Positions 10,921 through 21,620 of a stretch of DNA of 64,000 bases are shown piece after piece. The translations under genes were made by a program, and so were the position numbers. This DNA is from Marchantia polymorpha subsp. ruderalis (taxonomy: Eukaryota > Streptophyta > Marchantiopsida > Marchantiales > Marchantiaceae). Location: the NCBI GenBank assembly GCA_037833965.1, contig AP031354.1, forward strand, positions 10,828,001 through 10,892,000, in the 5' to 3' direction. The stretch's first letter is position 1. Each line of letters begins with the position of its first letter. The notes beneath the pieces were generated by a model. It had not been told where the DNA came from and searched no databases. It saw nothing but the letters and a program-made list of their open reading frames with translations.

Positions 10921-13752
10921 TCACATGTGGTATTTCTTCAACCGCCACCCGTTCACTCGGGTGCCTAACAAATCGCCGGCCAGGTCCGCAAGTTGGATGG
11001 ATCCATTCGGGAAGACTTCGACAACCCTGTAAGGTCCCATCCACCTTAGGTGCAGTTTGCCTGGGAATCTGGCATGCCTGCTGTCGTAGAGCAATGCCAA
11101 ATCACCTGCCCGCAGGAGTACCGGTTTGATCTTTTTATCGTATCTCTCCTTTCGGCGGAGCTGGATTTTCCTGGTGCGATCTTCGGCGTCTCCTCTCCGC
11201 TCATCCAGCAGCATGACCTCCTGTAACCTGTAGAGCTGACTCTCCTCTGCGCCCATCCTCTGCAAATCCATCGTTCGATGGGTGGGTACTTCAAATTCGA
11301 TTGGAAGGATCGGGTGTTGCCCATACACCAGAAAATATGGTGTCTGTTTGGTCGTGATCTTCTCAGCTGTGCGGTACGCCCATAGAGCGGCTGCTAGCTT
11401 CGTATCCCAGTCGTGAGCGTGATTCACCGTGACCTTGAGTAGTATTTTACACAGCAGTCCATTGGACTTCTCCGTCAGTCCATTTGCCTTGGGATTGTAT
11501 GGAGTAGTCTTCCGGTGCTTGATGTGGAAATACCGTGTCAGATCTTCGATGATCTGATTCAGAAAATGCGTGCCCCGGTCGCTGACTAGTTCTAAGGGAC
11601 ATCCGTAGCGTGTGATGATTGACTCAAACAAGAATGCTGCCACTGTGGCAGCATCATCCCTTCTGGTGGCTCTGGCCTCTACCATTTTGGTGGCGTAGTC
11701 CGTTGCTACCAGAATGTAGCGCCTTCGTGTACTTCTAGTCACTGGTTGTATCGGCCCTACAAAGTCAATACCCCACTTTTCGAAAGGTGCTAGAGGCATG
11801 ATGGGAGTCAGAGGCCAGCGTGTTGTAGGCGTCGGTCTCCCCGTCCTCTGGCAACTGTCGCACTTGCGGATGTAATCGAGAACATCCTTAAACATGGTCG
11901 GCCACCAATATCCCGCATTTAGGATCTTTGTGACCGTGTTCCTGGTGGCATAGTGTCCACCCGCCTCCTCTGTGTGCATCGCACTCACTATTCTTGGTAC
12001 TTCTGATTCCTCCAGGCATCTGCATAAGCGCTCATCCGCCATCTTCTTGAACAAAACCCCCTGCTGGAGTTGATACGGGCCTGCCTTATGAATAAAGACA
12101 GTTCGCTGTTCCAAATCCATGCCCTCGGGGCACTGGAGGGTTAGCAGATATCGATACAGGTCGGCATAGCGGGACTCATGTCCTGCAGACAACTGAAATA
12201 ACTCTTCATCTGGAAAATCGTCCACCAATTCCTCCTCTGTCGGCTGGGTCCATAATCGGGACAAGTAATCCGCATTTTCGTGGTGCACCCCTTTCCTGGT
12301 CTGGACTGTGTAGGTGAACTCTTGTAGTAATAACACCCACCTGGCGATTCGACCGGATAGGTCGGCTTTCTTGACTAGGTGTTGCAATGCGTAGTGGTCC
12401 ACATGGAACACAAACTCGTAGCAGATTAGGTAGTGACGGAACTTTTTACAGGAGTACACCATCCCCAACGCTTCTCTCTCCGTCGTGGTGTACTTCCGCT
12501 CTGCTAGAGACAGCTGTCGGCTCGCGAAGTAGATCGGGTAGTCCTTTTTGTTGTCATCCTTTTGACTCAGTACTACACCGATGGCGAATGCCGAAGTGTC
12601 AACGTAAACATGGAATGGTCGATTCCAGTCTGGACTCCTTAGTACGGGAGCAGTCGTGAGTTTCGCTTTCAGAGCTTCAAATGCTGTCTGCTGGTTCGCA
12701 CCCCAAGCATAAGGCTTGTCCTTCTTCAACAACTTGGTCAGGTCCGCCGCCAGTATTGCATACATGTGTATGAATCTTCGGTAGTAGCCCACATGACCCA
12801 GGAATGCTCGCAGCTCTCTTAGATTCGTGGGTGGCTCAAGCTCGAGTATAACCTTGACCTTCTCGATGTCCACCGCAATGCCTTCTGCCGAGACCCGATG
12901 ACCCAACAAGATCCCACTAGTCATGAAGAAAAAGCACTTCTCGGGATGCAGTGATAAACTGCTCTCTCTACATTTATCGAAGGTCTGCTTCAAGTGACTT
13001 AGGTGTTCAGACCGTTTCCCAAAGACACAGAAGTCATCTATGAATATCTCCAGGAACTTCCTCAGTTGTTCCTGAAAGATATTGGTCATCATCCGTTGAA
13101 AGGTGGCAGGCGCGTTGCACAGACCGAAGGGCATCTTGTGGTATGCGTAAGTTCCCCAGTCGGTTGTGAACGTAGTTTTATCCTTGTCCTGTTCACGGAT
13201 AGACACCTGATTGTAACCTGAGAACCCATCCAGGAAGCTATAACATTCATGTCCTGCGACATGGTCTAGAATGGCATCCGTGAATGGTAACGGGTGATGA
13301 TCCTTGCGTGTTGCTGCATTCAACTTCCGGAAATCCTGACACACTCGTATCTTACCCGTCAACTTCTTAGGTACGATAACAATCGGCGACACCCACTCGC
13401 TGCTGAGCACAGGATAAATAATACCAGCGCTCAAGTACTTATCTATCTCCTCTTTCACTAGCAAGGAGTACTTTGGGTTGAGGCGATACTGGCGCTGTCG
13501 TATGGGTACTGAGTCGTCCAGTAAATCGATACGGTGCTCCCCATACCGTGCAGGTATCCCCTTCATGTCCTCGATCTTCCAGGCGAAGACGTCGACATAG
13601 TGGCTAAGGAACGCCTGTACTTTCCTTAGCTCGTCTCCTCTCACTGCGCTTGATACCTTCAAGCACTTGCCGGGACTGAGTTGTACTTCGTGACAGTCAC
13701 TAGGGTCGACAATGCCCTCAGTGTGACTCGTCTCACTCCTTCCCAGTCCCAC
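10921..13752 (-). CDS. pol: Pol polyprotein of E1 (RT, RNase H, integrase), looks whole
   Basis: About 943 codons are open. Reverse transcriptase spans roughly residues 100-330: PLPFTDAILDHVAGHE at 154, FGLCNAPATFQ at 209 and the catalytic FIDD at 237-240. RNase H begins at YVDTS (383) and includes TEREALG (424). Integrase has the zinc-binding H593/H600/C631/C634 set and the catalytic D663, D725 and E761 (in GIDFVGP, VSDRGTHF and NGLTEKSNG). A WMGPYRV module lies near 904 and there is no chromodomain. The reading frame is the same as gag, separated from it by a UAG with a read-through-like context, so pol is probably made as a gag-pol fusion; the start given here is nominal. Confidence 0.92.
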   Translation of the reverse strand: MGLGRSETSHTEGIVDPSDCHEVQLSPGKCLKVSSAVRGDELRKVQAFLSHYVDVFAWKIEDMKGIPARYGEHRIDLLDDSVPIRQRQYRLNPKYSLLVKEEIDKYLSAGIIYPVLSSEWVSPIVIVPKKLTGKIRVCQDFRKLNAATRKDHHPLPFTDAILDHVAGHECYSFLDGFSGYNQVSIREQDKDKTTFTTDWGTYAYHKMPFGLCNAPATFQRMMTNIFQEQLRKFLEIFIDDFCVFGKRSEHLSHLKQTFDKCRESSLSLHPEKCFFFMTSGILLGHRVSAEGIAVDIEKVKVILELEPPTNLRELRAFLGHVGYYRRFIHMYAILAADLTKLLKKDKPYAWGANQQTAFEALKAKLTTAPVLRSPDWNRPFHVYVDTSAFAIGVVLSQKDDNKKDYPIYFASRQLSLAERKYTTTEREALGMVYSCKKFRHYLICYEFVFHVDHYALQHLVKKADLSGRIARWVLLLQEFTYTVQTRKGVHHENADYLSRLWTQPTEEELVDDFPDEELFQLSAGHESRYADLYRYLLTLQCPEGMDLEQRTVFIHKAGPYQLQQGVLFKKMADERLCRCLEESEVPRIVSAMHTEEAGGHYATRNTVTKILNAGYWWPTMFKDVLDYIRKCDSCQRTGRPTPTTRWPLTPIMPLAPFEKWGIDFVGPIQPVTRSTRRRYILVATDYATKMVEARATRRDDAATVAAFLFESIITRYGCPLELVSDRGTHFLNQIIEDLTRYFHIKHRKTTPYNPKANGLTEKSNGLLCKILLKVTVNHAHDWDTKLAAALWAYRTAEKITTKQTPYFLVYGQHPILPIEFEVPTHRTMDLQRMGAEESQLYRLQEVMLLDERRGDAEDRTRKIQLRRKERYDKKIKPVLLRAGDLALLYDSRHARFPGKLHLRWMGPYRVVEVFPNGSIQLADLAGDLLGTRVNGWRLKKYHM

Positions 13753-13755
13753 AGT

Positions 13756-13764
13756 TAATTGCTA
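13756..13764 (-). other. Gag/pol boundary UAG with CAAUUA context
   Basis: On the minus strand the gag stop is TAG followed by CAATTA. This matches the CARYYA context that promotes stop read-through in tobamoviruses and has been proposed for the plant retroelement SIRE1. The same nonamer is present at the equivalent place in E3 (60840-60848). Gag and pol are in one frame, as expected if the family uses read-through rather than frameshifting. Confidence 0.65.
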
Positions 13765-16593
13765 TTCGTCTTCCGGCCGAATAGCTTCCGTCTCTTCTTC
13801 TTCTTCCACCGAACAGCAGGCAACGAATCCCACGAAGTAATCGGATTCGGTACCACTGGAATCCGATCGCGCGGTCGACTCACTGTCCTCGCCCGATGTG
13901 TAACCTGCACTTGTCGATGGGGTCTCTCCTTCGTGCCTGACCCTATTCCAGGGCACCGTAATGGTTTTGGTCGGTTCCGAAGGGTGAGGAAACTTAAGGC
14001 GATGTCTTCGCCAATCACATCTGACTTGTGCACCATATAGCCATGGTCGCCCGAGCAGAACGTCATAGCCCTGCTTCATCATCGGCTGAAGGATGATATA
14101 CGTCAACCGAAAGTCCGCACCCCCGATGGTTGTCTTGACATTGCGCAGCATACCTGCAGGCATTCTCCGCGTCTGATCCGCTAATCTCAACACACGCTTC
14201 GAGGGTTCGTATTGACTGAACCCCAAGGCTCTCGCTGTATCCTCCGTCATTATGTTGACTCCTGATCCAGAGTCGATTGGCACTCTGCGTACACAACATC
14301 CTGCTATCTCCACATCGATCTCGGGTGGCCCTTGGTCTTCGCTCTCCACTTGATATACTTGAGAGGATGTGGATGCGCGCGGCTTCCGCGGATGCCGTAG
14401 CGAAAGCATCAACATTCTCCGATACGTCTTATTGTCCTCCAAGAGCTGCTTGAACGTAATGTTCACTTTTCGACTCCCGAGATCTTCAACCAAGTCATAG
14501 TGGGCGCGTTGGGTCGCCGGGGTCGGCGACGCTCTGCGAGGTTCCACGGTGGCTGCCAACTTCGCCCCAAGGGAGGATGTCAAGTCTGGCCGCGGTGGGT
14601 CCTTTTGCGTGCGGATCGCTTCCTTCAACAGGTTGGTTACCTCGTTGCGGATATCCGGAGCATAGTCCCGTTTCAGTAGGCGCACTGGCTCGTCCTCGAC
14701 TGCTGTCTGGGGGCGCACTGCTGGTGCCTCCCGCGTAGCCGAAGACTTCCGAGCAGGTCGCGAGTCGGACTTGCTGGATGTCTTCTCCTTTCCTTTTCCC
14801 GTCCGGTCGGCGGTTCTCCGTTCGTGCTTGCGAGTGTCACGCTCTTGCTCCTTGGATTTCTTGGAGCTACGAGTTTCGACCCGTGCGCACATAACCTCTT
14901 CAGCCGGCCATTCTTCGTCTTCGCCATCCCCGTCTGAACCTACTTCGACCTGGTTAACTTGCACGTCCTCCTTGGCAGGAGTGTTCACAAATCGTACCAC
15001 TGGCCGAGGGACTGGTGGCTGATCACACTCTGGCGCAGTGTGCCCGACCTTCTTGCAATTACTACATGTCGGAGCATAATCGTTTCGCCTTTTTGGATGG
15101 GGACACTGCGGTGAGAAGTGCCCAACTTCCCCGCAATTATAACAAGCTCGCGGTGGCGGTGGGTCAAACGTCCCTGGAGGTGCTCTCCGCCTCACAGGTA
15201 CCGTAGTGGCCCGATCCACCGGAATATATCGTGGGACTTGCATTGCTGAAACTGCAGGAGGGGTAGGAACCGACTGGACGGCGTAGGCTGTCTCTTCGCT
15301 AGCCTCTCCATAGTACTGAGGGTGCTCTCCATAGTACGGTTGCGCCCACTCTACTGCGTTGACTGGATATGACGGCCGGGTGGTAAGGCACTCGGTGTTT
15401 GCATGTCCCACCGCCCCGCACGTAGTACACCATAAGTTCGCTCGCACTCTCCCGGGTGATTTTCTGCGATCATGCCCGCCTACCACTTGAACTTTGAGAT
15501 CGGCGAAGTCCTTCACAAGGGTCTCCATCTTCGAAGCTATATCTCCCGGCGCTCTGTCCGTAGTCACTCGTCGGATGCCCTTTTTCTTCGCTGACCCATG
15601 CTTCTTCCTCTTCTTCTCCTCCTCCGACGATGAGGTTTCCTCTTCTTCGGATGAAGAACGGTTCTCGTCCGAAGACGATTCCTCCGATGACGGAGTTGTA
15701 CCTCTACGCCGTCTTCGCCCTCCCTTCGGTTTGCGCTCCTTCGACTCCCGTCTCTCTCTCCCTCTTCGGTTGAGAGTGGAAGTTTCGAAGGCTTCTGCCG
15801 ATGCAATCACATCCTCAATAGTGTCGCACTTGCTGCGTCGGCAAAAAGTCTCCATCTCCCGAGTTAAACCGGTCACGTACCAATCCACAGCTTGTTGTAC
15901 CGAGAAAGGGGACCCTGGTCCTGTTTTCGGTATTCTGTCGAGGAGGTCCAGAAATCTCTCAGTGTAGTCACGCAGACTCTCCTTCTTCTCTCGCTGCAAA
16001 TTACGTAACTTCGTCAAAACCCGGCTGTCGTAGCCGAGCTCGCGAAAGCGACGAAGGAACTTCTCCTTCAGCTGGGCCCATGTTGTCAACCCAGTCGGAT
16101 CGATGCTCTCGTGATTATACCAACTCCTCGCTTTCTTCCGCAGAAGGCTTGGAAAGATCCTTAGTCGGTCGTCGTCTGCGATCTCGCGATTGGCAATAGA
16201 CACCGACTCGAATAACTTGATGTATGAATCTGCATTGTCGTCATCCCCACTCCCTTTGTACTTCGGGTAGGAATGTTTAGTAATCGGCTGAGGTAGCCGC
16301 ACATTGGCTTGTCCGTCCGCCATCAGTGTGTCTGTCGACGGTCCTCGGGCGGTCGGTTCTACTTCACTAGGCGGGTCCGTGCAAGGAATATCTAGTAGAA
16401 CTGTAAGCACCAAGTTTGGTTCCGAGTCGTCGGGGGTAGGTTCCCCAAGGATGCCGGCCGAACTAGGCTTAGGTACTCTTTTTGGTGTTTTCTTGTTTTG
16501 ACGCCGTGTCTCTTCCACGGCCTTCTCTAAATCTCGTCGGAACTTGCGGACAGCTCTAGCACTTAGGTTGCTCCCGCCAGCCCCAGTCGACAT
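13762..16593 (-). CDS. gag: Gag-protease polyprotein of E1, looks whole
   Basis: This is 943 codons starting MSTGAGGSNL, 47 bp after the PBS. Residues about 110-250 are a Ty3-type retrotransposon Gag domain (SWYNHES, LRDYTERFLDLLDRI). Residues 285-340 are a basic then Ser/Glu-rich tract. Three CX2CX4HX4C zinc knuckles lie at 389-402, 484-497 and 510-523; the first is set apart from the other two by about 80 residues. An aspartic protease has its active site DSGSGVN at 774-780 and the conserved LLGRPWL near 846. Gag would form the particle and bind RNA; the protease would cut the polyprotein. Confidence 0.92.
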   Translation of the reverse strand: MSTGAGGSNLSARAVRKFRRDLEKAVEETRRQNKKTPKRVPKPSSAGILGEPTPDDSEPNLVLTVLLDIPCTDPPSEVEPTARGPSTDTLMADGQANVRLPQPITKHSYPKYKGSGDDDNADSYIKLFESVSIANREIADDDRLRIFPSLLRKKARSWYNHESIDPTGLTTWAQLKEKFLRRFRELGYDSRVLTKLRNLQREKKESLRDYTERFLDLLDRIPKTGPGSPFSVQQAVDWYVTGLTREMETFCRRSKCDTIEDVIASAEAFETSTLNRRGRERRESKERKPKGGRRRRRGTTPSSEESSSDENRSSSEEEETSSSEEEKKRKKHGSAKKKGIRRVTTDRAPGDIASKMETLVKDFADLKVQVVGGHDRRKSPGRVRANLWCTTCGAVGHANTECLTTRPSYPVNAVEWAQPYYGEHPQYYGEASEETAYAVQSVPTPPAVSAMQVPRYIPVDRATTVPVRRRAPPGTFDPPPPRACYNCGEVGHFSPQCPHPKRRNDYAPTCSNCKKVGHTAPECDQPPVPRPVVRFVNTPAKEDVQVNQVEVGSDGDGEDEEWPAEEVMCARVETRSSKKSKEQERDTRKHERRTADRTGKGKEKTSSKSDSRPARKSSATREAPAVRPQTAVEDEPVRLLKRDYAPDIRNEVTNLLKEAIRTQKDPPRPDLTSSLGAKLAATVEPRRASPTPATQRAHYDLVEDLGSRKVNITFKQLLEDNKTYRRMLMLSLRHPRKPRASTSSQVYQVESEDQGPPEIDVEIAGCCVRRVPIDSGSGVNIMTEDTARALGFSQYEPSKRVLRLADQTRRMPAGMLRNVKTTIGGADFRLTYIILQPMMKQGYDVLLGRPWLYGAQVRCDWRRHRLKFPHPSEPTKTITVPWNRVRHEGETPSTSAGYTSGEDSESTARSDSSGTESDYFVGFVACCSVEEEEETEAIRPEDE

Positions 16594-16639
16594 TCACCGA
16601 GCATGGCTGCTCGTAAAAACCCCGGTGTTGACGCAACTG

Positions 16640-16657
16640 TCCCCGGCAGCGGCGCCA
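16640..16657 (-). other. Primer-binding site of E1 (tRNA-Asp-like)
   Basis: On the minus strand TGGCGCCGCTGCCGGGGA lies 22 bp inside the LTR edge at 16680. It matches the complement of the 3' end of plant tRNA-Asp except at one position. Athila and some other non-chromovirus gypsy elements use the same tRNA. A second identical copy is at 21603-21620 because of the tandem duplication. Confidence 0.85.
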
Positions 16658-16679
16658 AAAAGAAGTTGTCGGCTTCTTA

Positions 16680-19091
16680 TGTAATAACCCACTAAAGGCT
16701 AAAACTGCAATATAGTGGTAGAAAGGTCGAACCCACAGGGACAGAGGAACACACAGGGTACAAAGTGTCACGTTTTAACAGACTATTGAGGAGTTTGAAT
16801 TCTCAGGCAACTGTCACTCCCAGAAATACTGCAAGTGTCCACTCGGAGCGCACTCGGAGGTCGCACAGTGCAGCGTAACACACACACACACACACCTGAA
16901 ACTACAGAAACACAACCCAGAGATCCGTTAGGACCTCTACTCAAGATTTCAGGGGGAAAGTCTCTCGCGAGCACACTCGGCAAAGCTGCGGGCAGTGACT
17001 TCCAACTCCGGCTTTTACAACGCTTCCACTAGCTTGCTGCTAGTGTAGGAAACCCGGTTTGGACTACCTACTTCGGATCGAAGTCACTCAGACGCGGTGA
17101 ACAACACTCTCAACTCACAAAACGCGCAGAGAACACAGGTCCACACTGAAGGACTCACTGTGAAACATTCCAGTAACACAACAACAGTCTATTGAAGAGT
17201 TTGAATTCTCAGGCACTTGTCATTCCCAGAAATACTACAGGGGTTACCCTCAAGGCACCTGCTGCAGCGTAACCTGAATTTACAACCAAGGCTTACACGA
17301 AGTAGCAAAACTTCACTTTGGCATTCAGGGGAAAAATCCCAAGGAGTACAATCAGAAAGAAACACTCGAAGGTGTAGGGGCGAAACTGTTCAAGTATCTA
17401 ACTAGTCACTGGCTCTGAGCATCGGCAGTCACCCGCAGGTGCAGATCCGAACTACTCAAGTCTCTAACCAATGTACTAGCTCTGAACATTCGGCCGCAGG
17501 CCTTCAGCTACAAAATGCGGAACGCTAAGTTGTAACTCCTCGTGCGTGGTGACAGAACTCAAGGACACAAACACGCAAAGGAAATGGGTTCCTGATCTAT
17601 ACTTCTGAGTTTGGGAAAGAACCCTAGGCAAAACGCCTGGAACTATTTTATACCTTCTAAGTCCTAACTAGCACTACACTGCACTACGCTACACGCCTGC
17701 ACGGAACCACGCTACACTACACTCCGCGGATCCTGTACTACGTCTCCTGCGCGGCCGACTGCCGCGCACTAGCTCCCTACCCTGCCACTCTTCCGCTCGA
17801 CTGCGCAGTCCCAACCGCTGCAACGCCGCGGACACCTCCCCTTCGAGGGCGGACATGGTATCCTGTGCCTTCGACAGAAAGGCCTCGAGCTTCTTCGCTA
17901 CCTTCCGCCGACTCCTACTGTCGCCTGACAACAACCCGGCTGCGCGCAATTCAAACTCACGCAGTGTGAGTTTCTCCTGCGCCTTCACTTCCCAGTGGGC
18001 GTAGCCCTTGAGACAGTGGGCGACTCGCCTCGCCGTCTCCACCTTCGTGCGATCCGCCTCCTTCCTGCGATCCTCTTCAATGGTCACTAATTGCGATTCG
18101 GCTTCAGCACGTTGCGCCCTCAATTCGCCACACTCTGACTGTAACCTGCGGATTAATTCTTCATCCGCCTGCCGTGCGAGCTGACATTGTTCCAACAACC
18201 GCGTCTGTCGCACGAGCTCCTCTGACAAAATCCGATTCTCGGCCTGCTCAGAGTTGAGTGCTTCCTTGACCTTCACCTGCTCCTTGGTGAGCTCGCCCAG
18301 TTTCTCATCCTTCATCTTCTCGGAGTGCTTGTAGAATTTCTGATTAAGCTTGTACTGTCCCCACAAGCACTCATGCTTCTCCTTCAAGTCCCTCAACTCC
18401 TGGTCCACTCTAGCTAATAGCTTGCTGGTGTGGACTTTAGTGCGAGTCCTCCTGCGCACTAACTCGATGTAAGATCCCGGCTGGAGTGGGTCGGCGTATT
18501 TATCGACCTTGCGATCCAAGTACCGCAGCAACGGAATCACCTGCTCAGAGAGCGCCGCCGCCGGCGCTCCAACAATTTCCTCCTCCTCCTCCTCGGTGTC
18601 TTCTGCTCCTGACATTTCTTCCGTGGAGCCTCCGTCGTCATCATCCGAGTGGAGAATTTCAGTCGCCATTGATTGCGTCGGCGACTGCCCCGAGTGGGGC
18701 TGCACGTCCTCGACGTGTGCTGCCTGCGAAGGCACGGCTGCAGCCTCGCTGCTCGTCGCCAAAATGTCTAAGGCGGAAGGCGAATGTATCCGAGCGGCAT
18801 CCCCGTCGCTCGCTGGTTGATTGCCCACCGCATTCTCTCTGTCGCCGTCGTCCGTCGCCGAAGGCGATCGAGCGGAGGGTGGCTGCGCGGGGTTGGATTG
18901 CGCATCGCGCATCGAGATGTCGTCCCGCGGACAGTCACCCCGCTCCTCCGTCTGCTGCTCCCTCGATCGGTCCGTGGGGGCTGTGCCCGGCCCGTGCGCA
19001 GGCGCATTTGCCGGCGCCTTGTCCGCCGCAGGCGTAGCGCCGCGGACATCTATCGCCGAAGGCGACATGGCCGGGGGCCGCACGCCCGATG
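16680..19091 (-). mobile_element. L3: partial family B LTR inside E1
   Basis: These are the downstream 2.4 kb of an LTR: the 3' part of the U3 ORF, the TATA box at 17652-17643, and R-U5 ending at 16680. It was created by the tandem duplication. The inner gag-pol therefore sits directly behind a complete core promoter, R-U5 and PBS. Confidence 0.9.
17689..19091 (-). pseudogene. U3 ORF fragment in L3 (C-terminal half)
   Basis: This part of the LTR-encoded protein gene covers the end of the Pro/Ala-rich middle, the acidic tract and the coiled coil. It is a duplication product lacking the N-terminal region and is a partial copy. Confidence 0.8.
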
Positions 19092-21556
19092 GTTGTCTTG
19101 ACATTGCGCAGCATACCTGCAGGCATTCTCCGCGTCTGATCCGCTAATCTCAACACACGCTTCGAGGGTTCGTATTGACTGAACCCCAAGGCTCTCGCTG
19201 TATCCTCCGTCATTATGTTGACTCCTGATCCAGAGTCGATTGGCACTCTGCGTACACAACATCCTGCTATCTCCACATCGATCTCGGGTGGCCCTTGGTC
19301 TTCGCTCTCCACTTGATATACTTGAGAGGATGTGGATGCGCGCGGCTTCCGCGGATGCCGTAGCGAAAGCATCAACATTCTCCGATACGTCTTATTGTCC
19401 TCCAAGAGCTGCTTGAACGTAATGTTCACTTTTCGACTCCCGAGATCTTCAACCAAGTCATAGTGGGCGCGTTGGGTCGCCGGGGTCGGCGACGCTCTGC
19501 GAGGTTCCACGGTGGCTGCCAACTTCGCCCCAAGGGAGGATGTCAAGTCTGGCCGCGGTGGGTCCTTTTGCGTGCGGATCGCTTCCTTCAACAGGTTGGT
19601 TACCTCGTTGCGGATATCCGGAGCATAGTCCCGTTTCAGTAGGCGCACTGGCTCGTCCTCGACTGCTGTCTGGGGGCGCACTGCTGGTGCCTCCCGCGTA
19701 GCCGAAGACTTCCGAGCAGGTCGCGAGTCGGACTTGCTGGATGTCTTCTCCTTTCCTTTTCCCGTCCGGTCGGCGGTTCTCCGTTCGTGCTTGCGAGTGT
19801 CACGCTCTTGCTCCTTGGATTTCTTGGAGCTACGAGTTTCGACCCGTGCGCACATAACCTCTTCAGCCGGCCATTCTTCGTCTTCGCCATCCCCGTCTGA
19901 ACCTACTTCGACCTGGTTAACTTGCACGTCCTCCTTGGCAGGAGTGTTCACAAATCGTACCACTGGCCGAGGGACTGGTGGCTGATCACACTCTGGCGCA
20001 GTGTGCCCGACCTTCTTGCAATTACTACATGTCGGAGCATAATCGTTTCGCCTTTTTGGATGGGGACACTGCGGTGAGAAGTGCCCAACTTCCCCGCAAT
20101 TATAACAAGCTCGCGGTGGCGGTGGGTCAAACGTCCCTGGAGGTGCTCTCCGCCTCACAGGTACCGTAGTGGCCCGATCCACCGGAATATATCGTGGGAC
20201 TTGCATTGCTGAAACTGCAGGAGGGGTAGGAACCGACTGGACGGCGTAGGCTGTCTCTTCGCTAGCCTCTCCATAGTACTGAGGGTGCTCTCCATAGTAC
20301 GGTTGCGCCCACTCTACTGCGTTGACTGGATATGACGGCCGGGTGGTAAGGCACTCGGTGTTTGCATGTCCCACCGCCCCGCACGTAGTACACCATAAGT
20401 TCGCTCGCACTCTCCCGGGTGATTTTCTGCGATCATGCCCGCCTACCACTTGAACTTTGAGATCGGCGAAGTCCTTCACAAGGGTCTCCATCTTCGAAGC
20501 TATATCTCCCGGCGCTCTGTCCGTAGTCACTCGTCGGATGCCCTTTTTCTTCGCTGACCCATGCTTCTTCCTCTTCTTCTCCTCCTCCGACGATGAGGTT
20601 TCCTCTTCTTCGGATGAAGAACGGTTCTCGTCCGAAGACGATTCCTCCGATGACGGAGTTGTACCTCTACGCCGTCTTCGCCCTCCCTTCGGTTTGCGCT
20701 CCTTCGACTCCCGTCTCTCTCTCCCTCTTCGGTTGAGAGTGGAAGTTTCGAAGGCTTCTGCCGATGCAATCACATCCTCAATAGTGTCGCACTTGCTGCG
20801 TCGGCAAAAAGTCTCCATCTCCCGAGTTAAACCGGTCACGTACCAATCCACAGCTTGTTGTACCGAGAAAGGGGACCCTGGTCCTGTTTTCGGTATTCTG
20901 TCGAGGAGGTCCAGAAATCTCTCAGTGTAGTCACGCAGACTCTCCTTCTTCTCTCGCTGCAAATTACGTAACTTCGTCAAAACCCGGCTGTCGTAGCCGA
21001 GCTCGCGAAAGCGACGAAGGAACTTCTCCTTCAGCTGGGCCCATGTTGTCAACCCAGTCGGATCGATGCTCTCGTGATTATACCAACTCCTCGCTTTCTT
21101 CCGCAGAAGGCTTGGAAAGATCCTTAGTCGGTCGTCGTCTGCGATCTCGCGATTGGCAATAGACACCGACTCGAATAACTTGATGTATGAATCTGCATTG
21201 TCGTCATCCCCACTCCCTTTGTACTTCGGGTAGGAATGTTTAGTAATCGGCTGAGGTAGCCGCACATTGGCTTGTCCGTCCGCCATCAGTGTGTCTGTCG
21301 ACGGTCCTCGGGCGGTCGGTTCTACTTCACTAGGCGGGTCCGTGCAAGGAATATCTAGTAGAACTGTAAGCACCAAGTTTGGTTCCGAGTCGTCGGGGGT
21401 AGGTTCCCCAAGGATGCCGGCCGAACTAGGCTTAGGTACTCTTTTTGGTGTTTTCTTGTTTTGACGCCGTGTCTCTTCCACGGCCTTCTCTAAATCTCGT
21501 CGGAACTTGCGGACAGCTCTAGCACTTAGGTTGCTCCCGCCAGCCCCAGTCGACAT
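19092..21556 (-). pseudogene. gag: Duplicated partial gag in E1
   Basis: This second copy of the Gag N-terminal domain, three zinc knuckles and part of the protease starts at the same MSTGAGG codon as the inner gag. It ends at the duplication junction and is a partial copy, presumably not contributing a full polyprotein. Confidence 0.85.
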
Positions 21557-21602
21557 TCACCGAGCATGGCTGCTCGTAAAAACCCCGGTGTTGACGCAAC
21601 TG

Positions 21603-21620
21603 TCCCCGGCAGCGGCGCCA
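21603..21620 (-). other. Primer-binding site next to 5' LTR L4
   Basis: This is the same tRNA-Asp-like sequence as at 16640-16657, 22 bp inside the L4 edge at 21643. By position it is the true outer PBS of E1. Confidence 0.83.

Larger units (their letters stand above)
14129..19091 (-). repeat. Tandem duplication inside E1, unit 1 (4,963 bp)
   Basis: This unit runs, in plus coordinates, from within the protease part of gag through PBS and LTR edge to the middle of the U3 ORF. It is repeated head-to-tail at 19092-24054. All landmarks are offset by exactly 4,963 bp: gag start 16593/21556, LTR edge 16680/21643, TATA 17643/22606. The two copies look essentially identical, so the event is recent. 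Confidence 0.92.

Noticed and set aside
9836-11032. Long antisense open frame (about 398 codons) across the U3 leader and LTR edge, with similar frames in L4 and L8
   Set aside because: Its length differs between copies, it has no recognisable domain, and it reads the palindromes on the opposite strand. GC-rich, stop-poor sequence explains it.
10921-13752. Chromodomain at the integrase C-terminus
   Set aside because: The sequence ends shortly after the WMGPYRV module with no aromatic-cage chromodomain pattern, so the element is not called a chromovirus.
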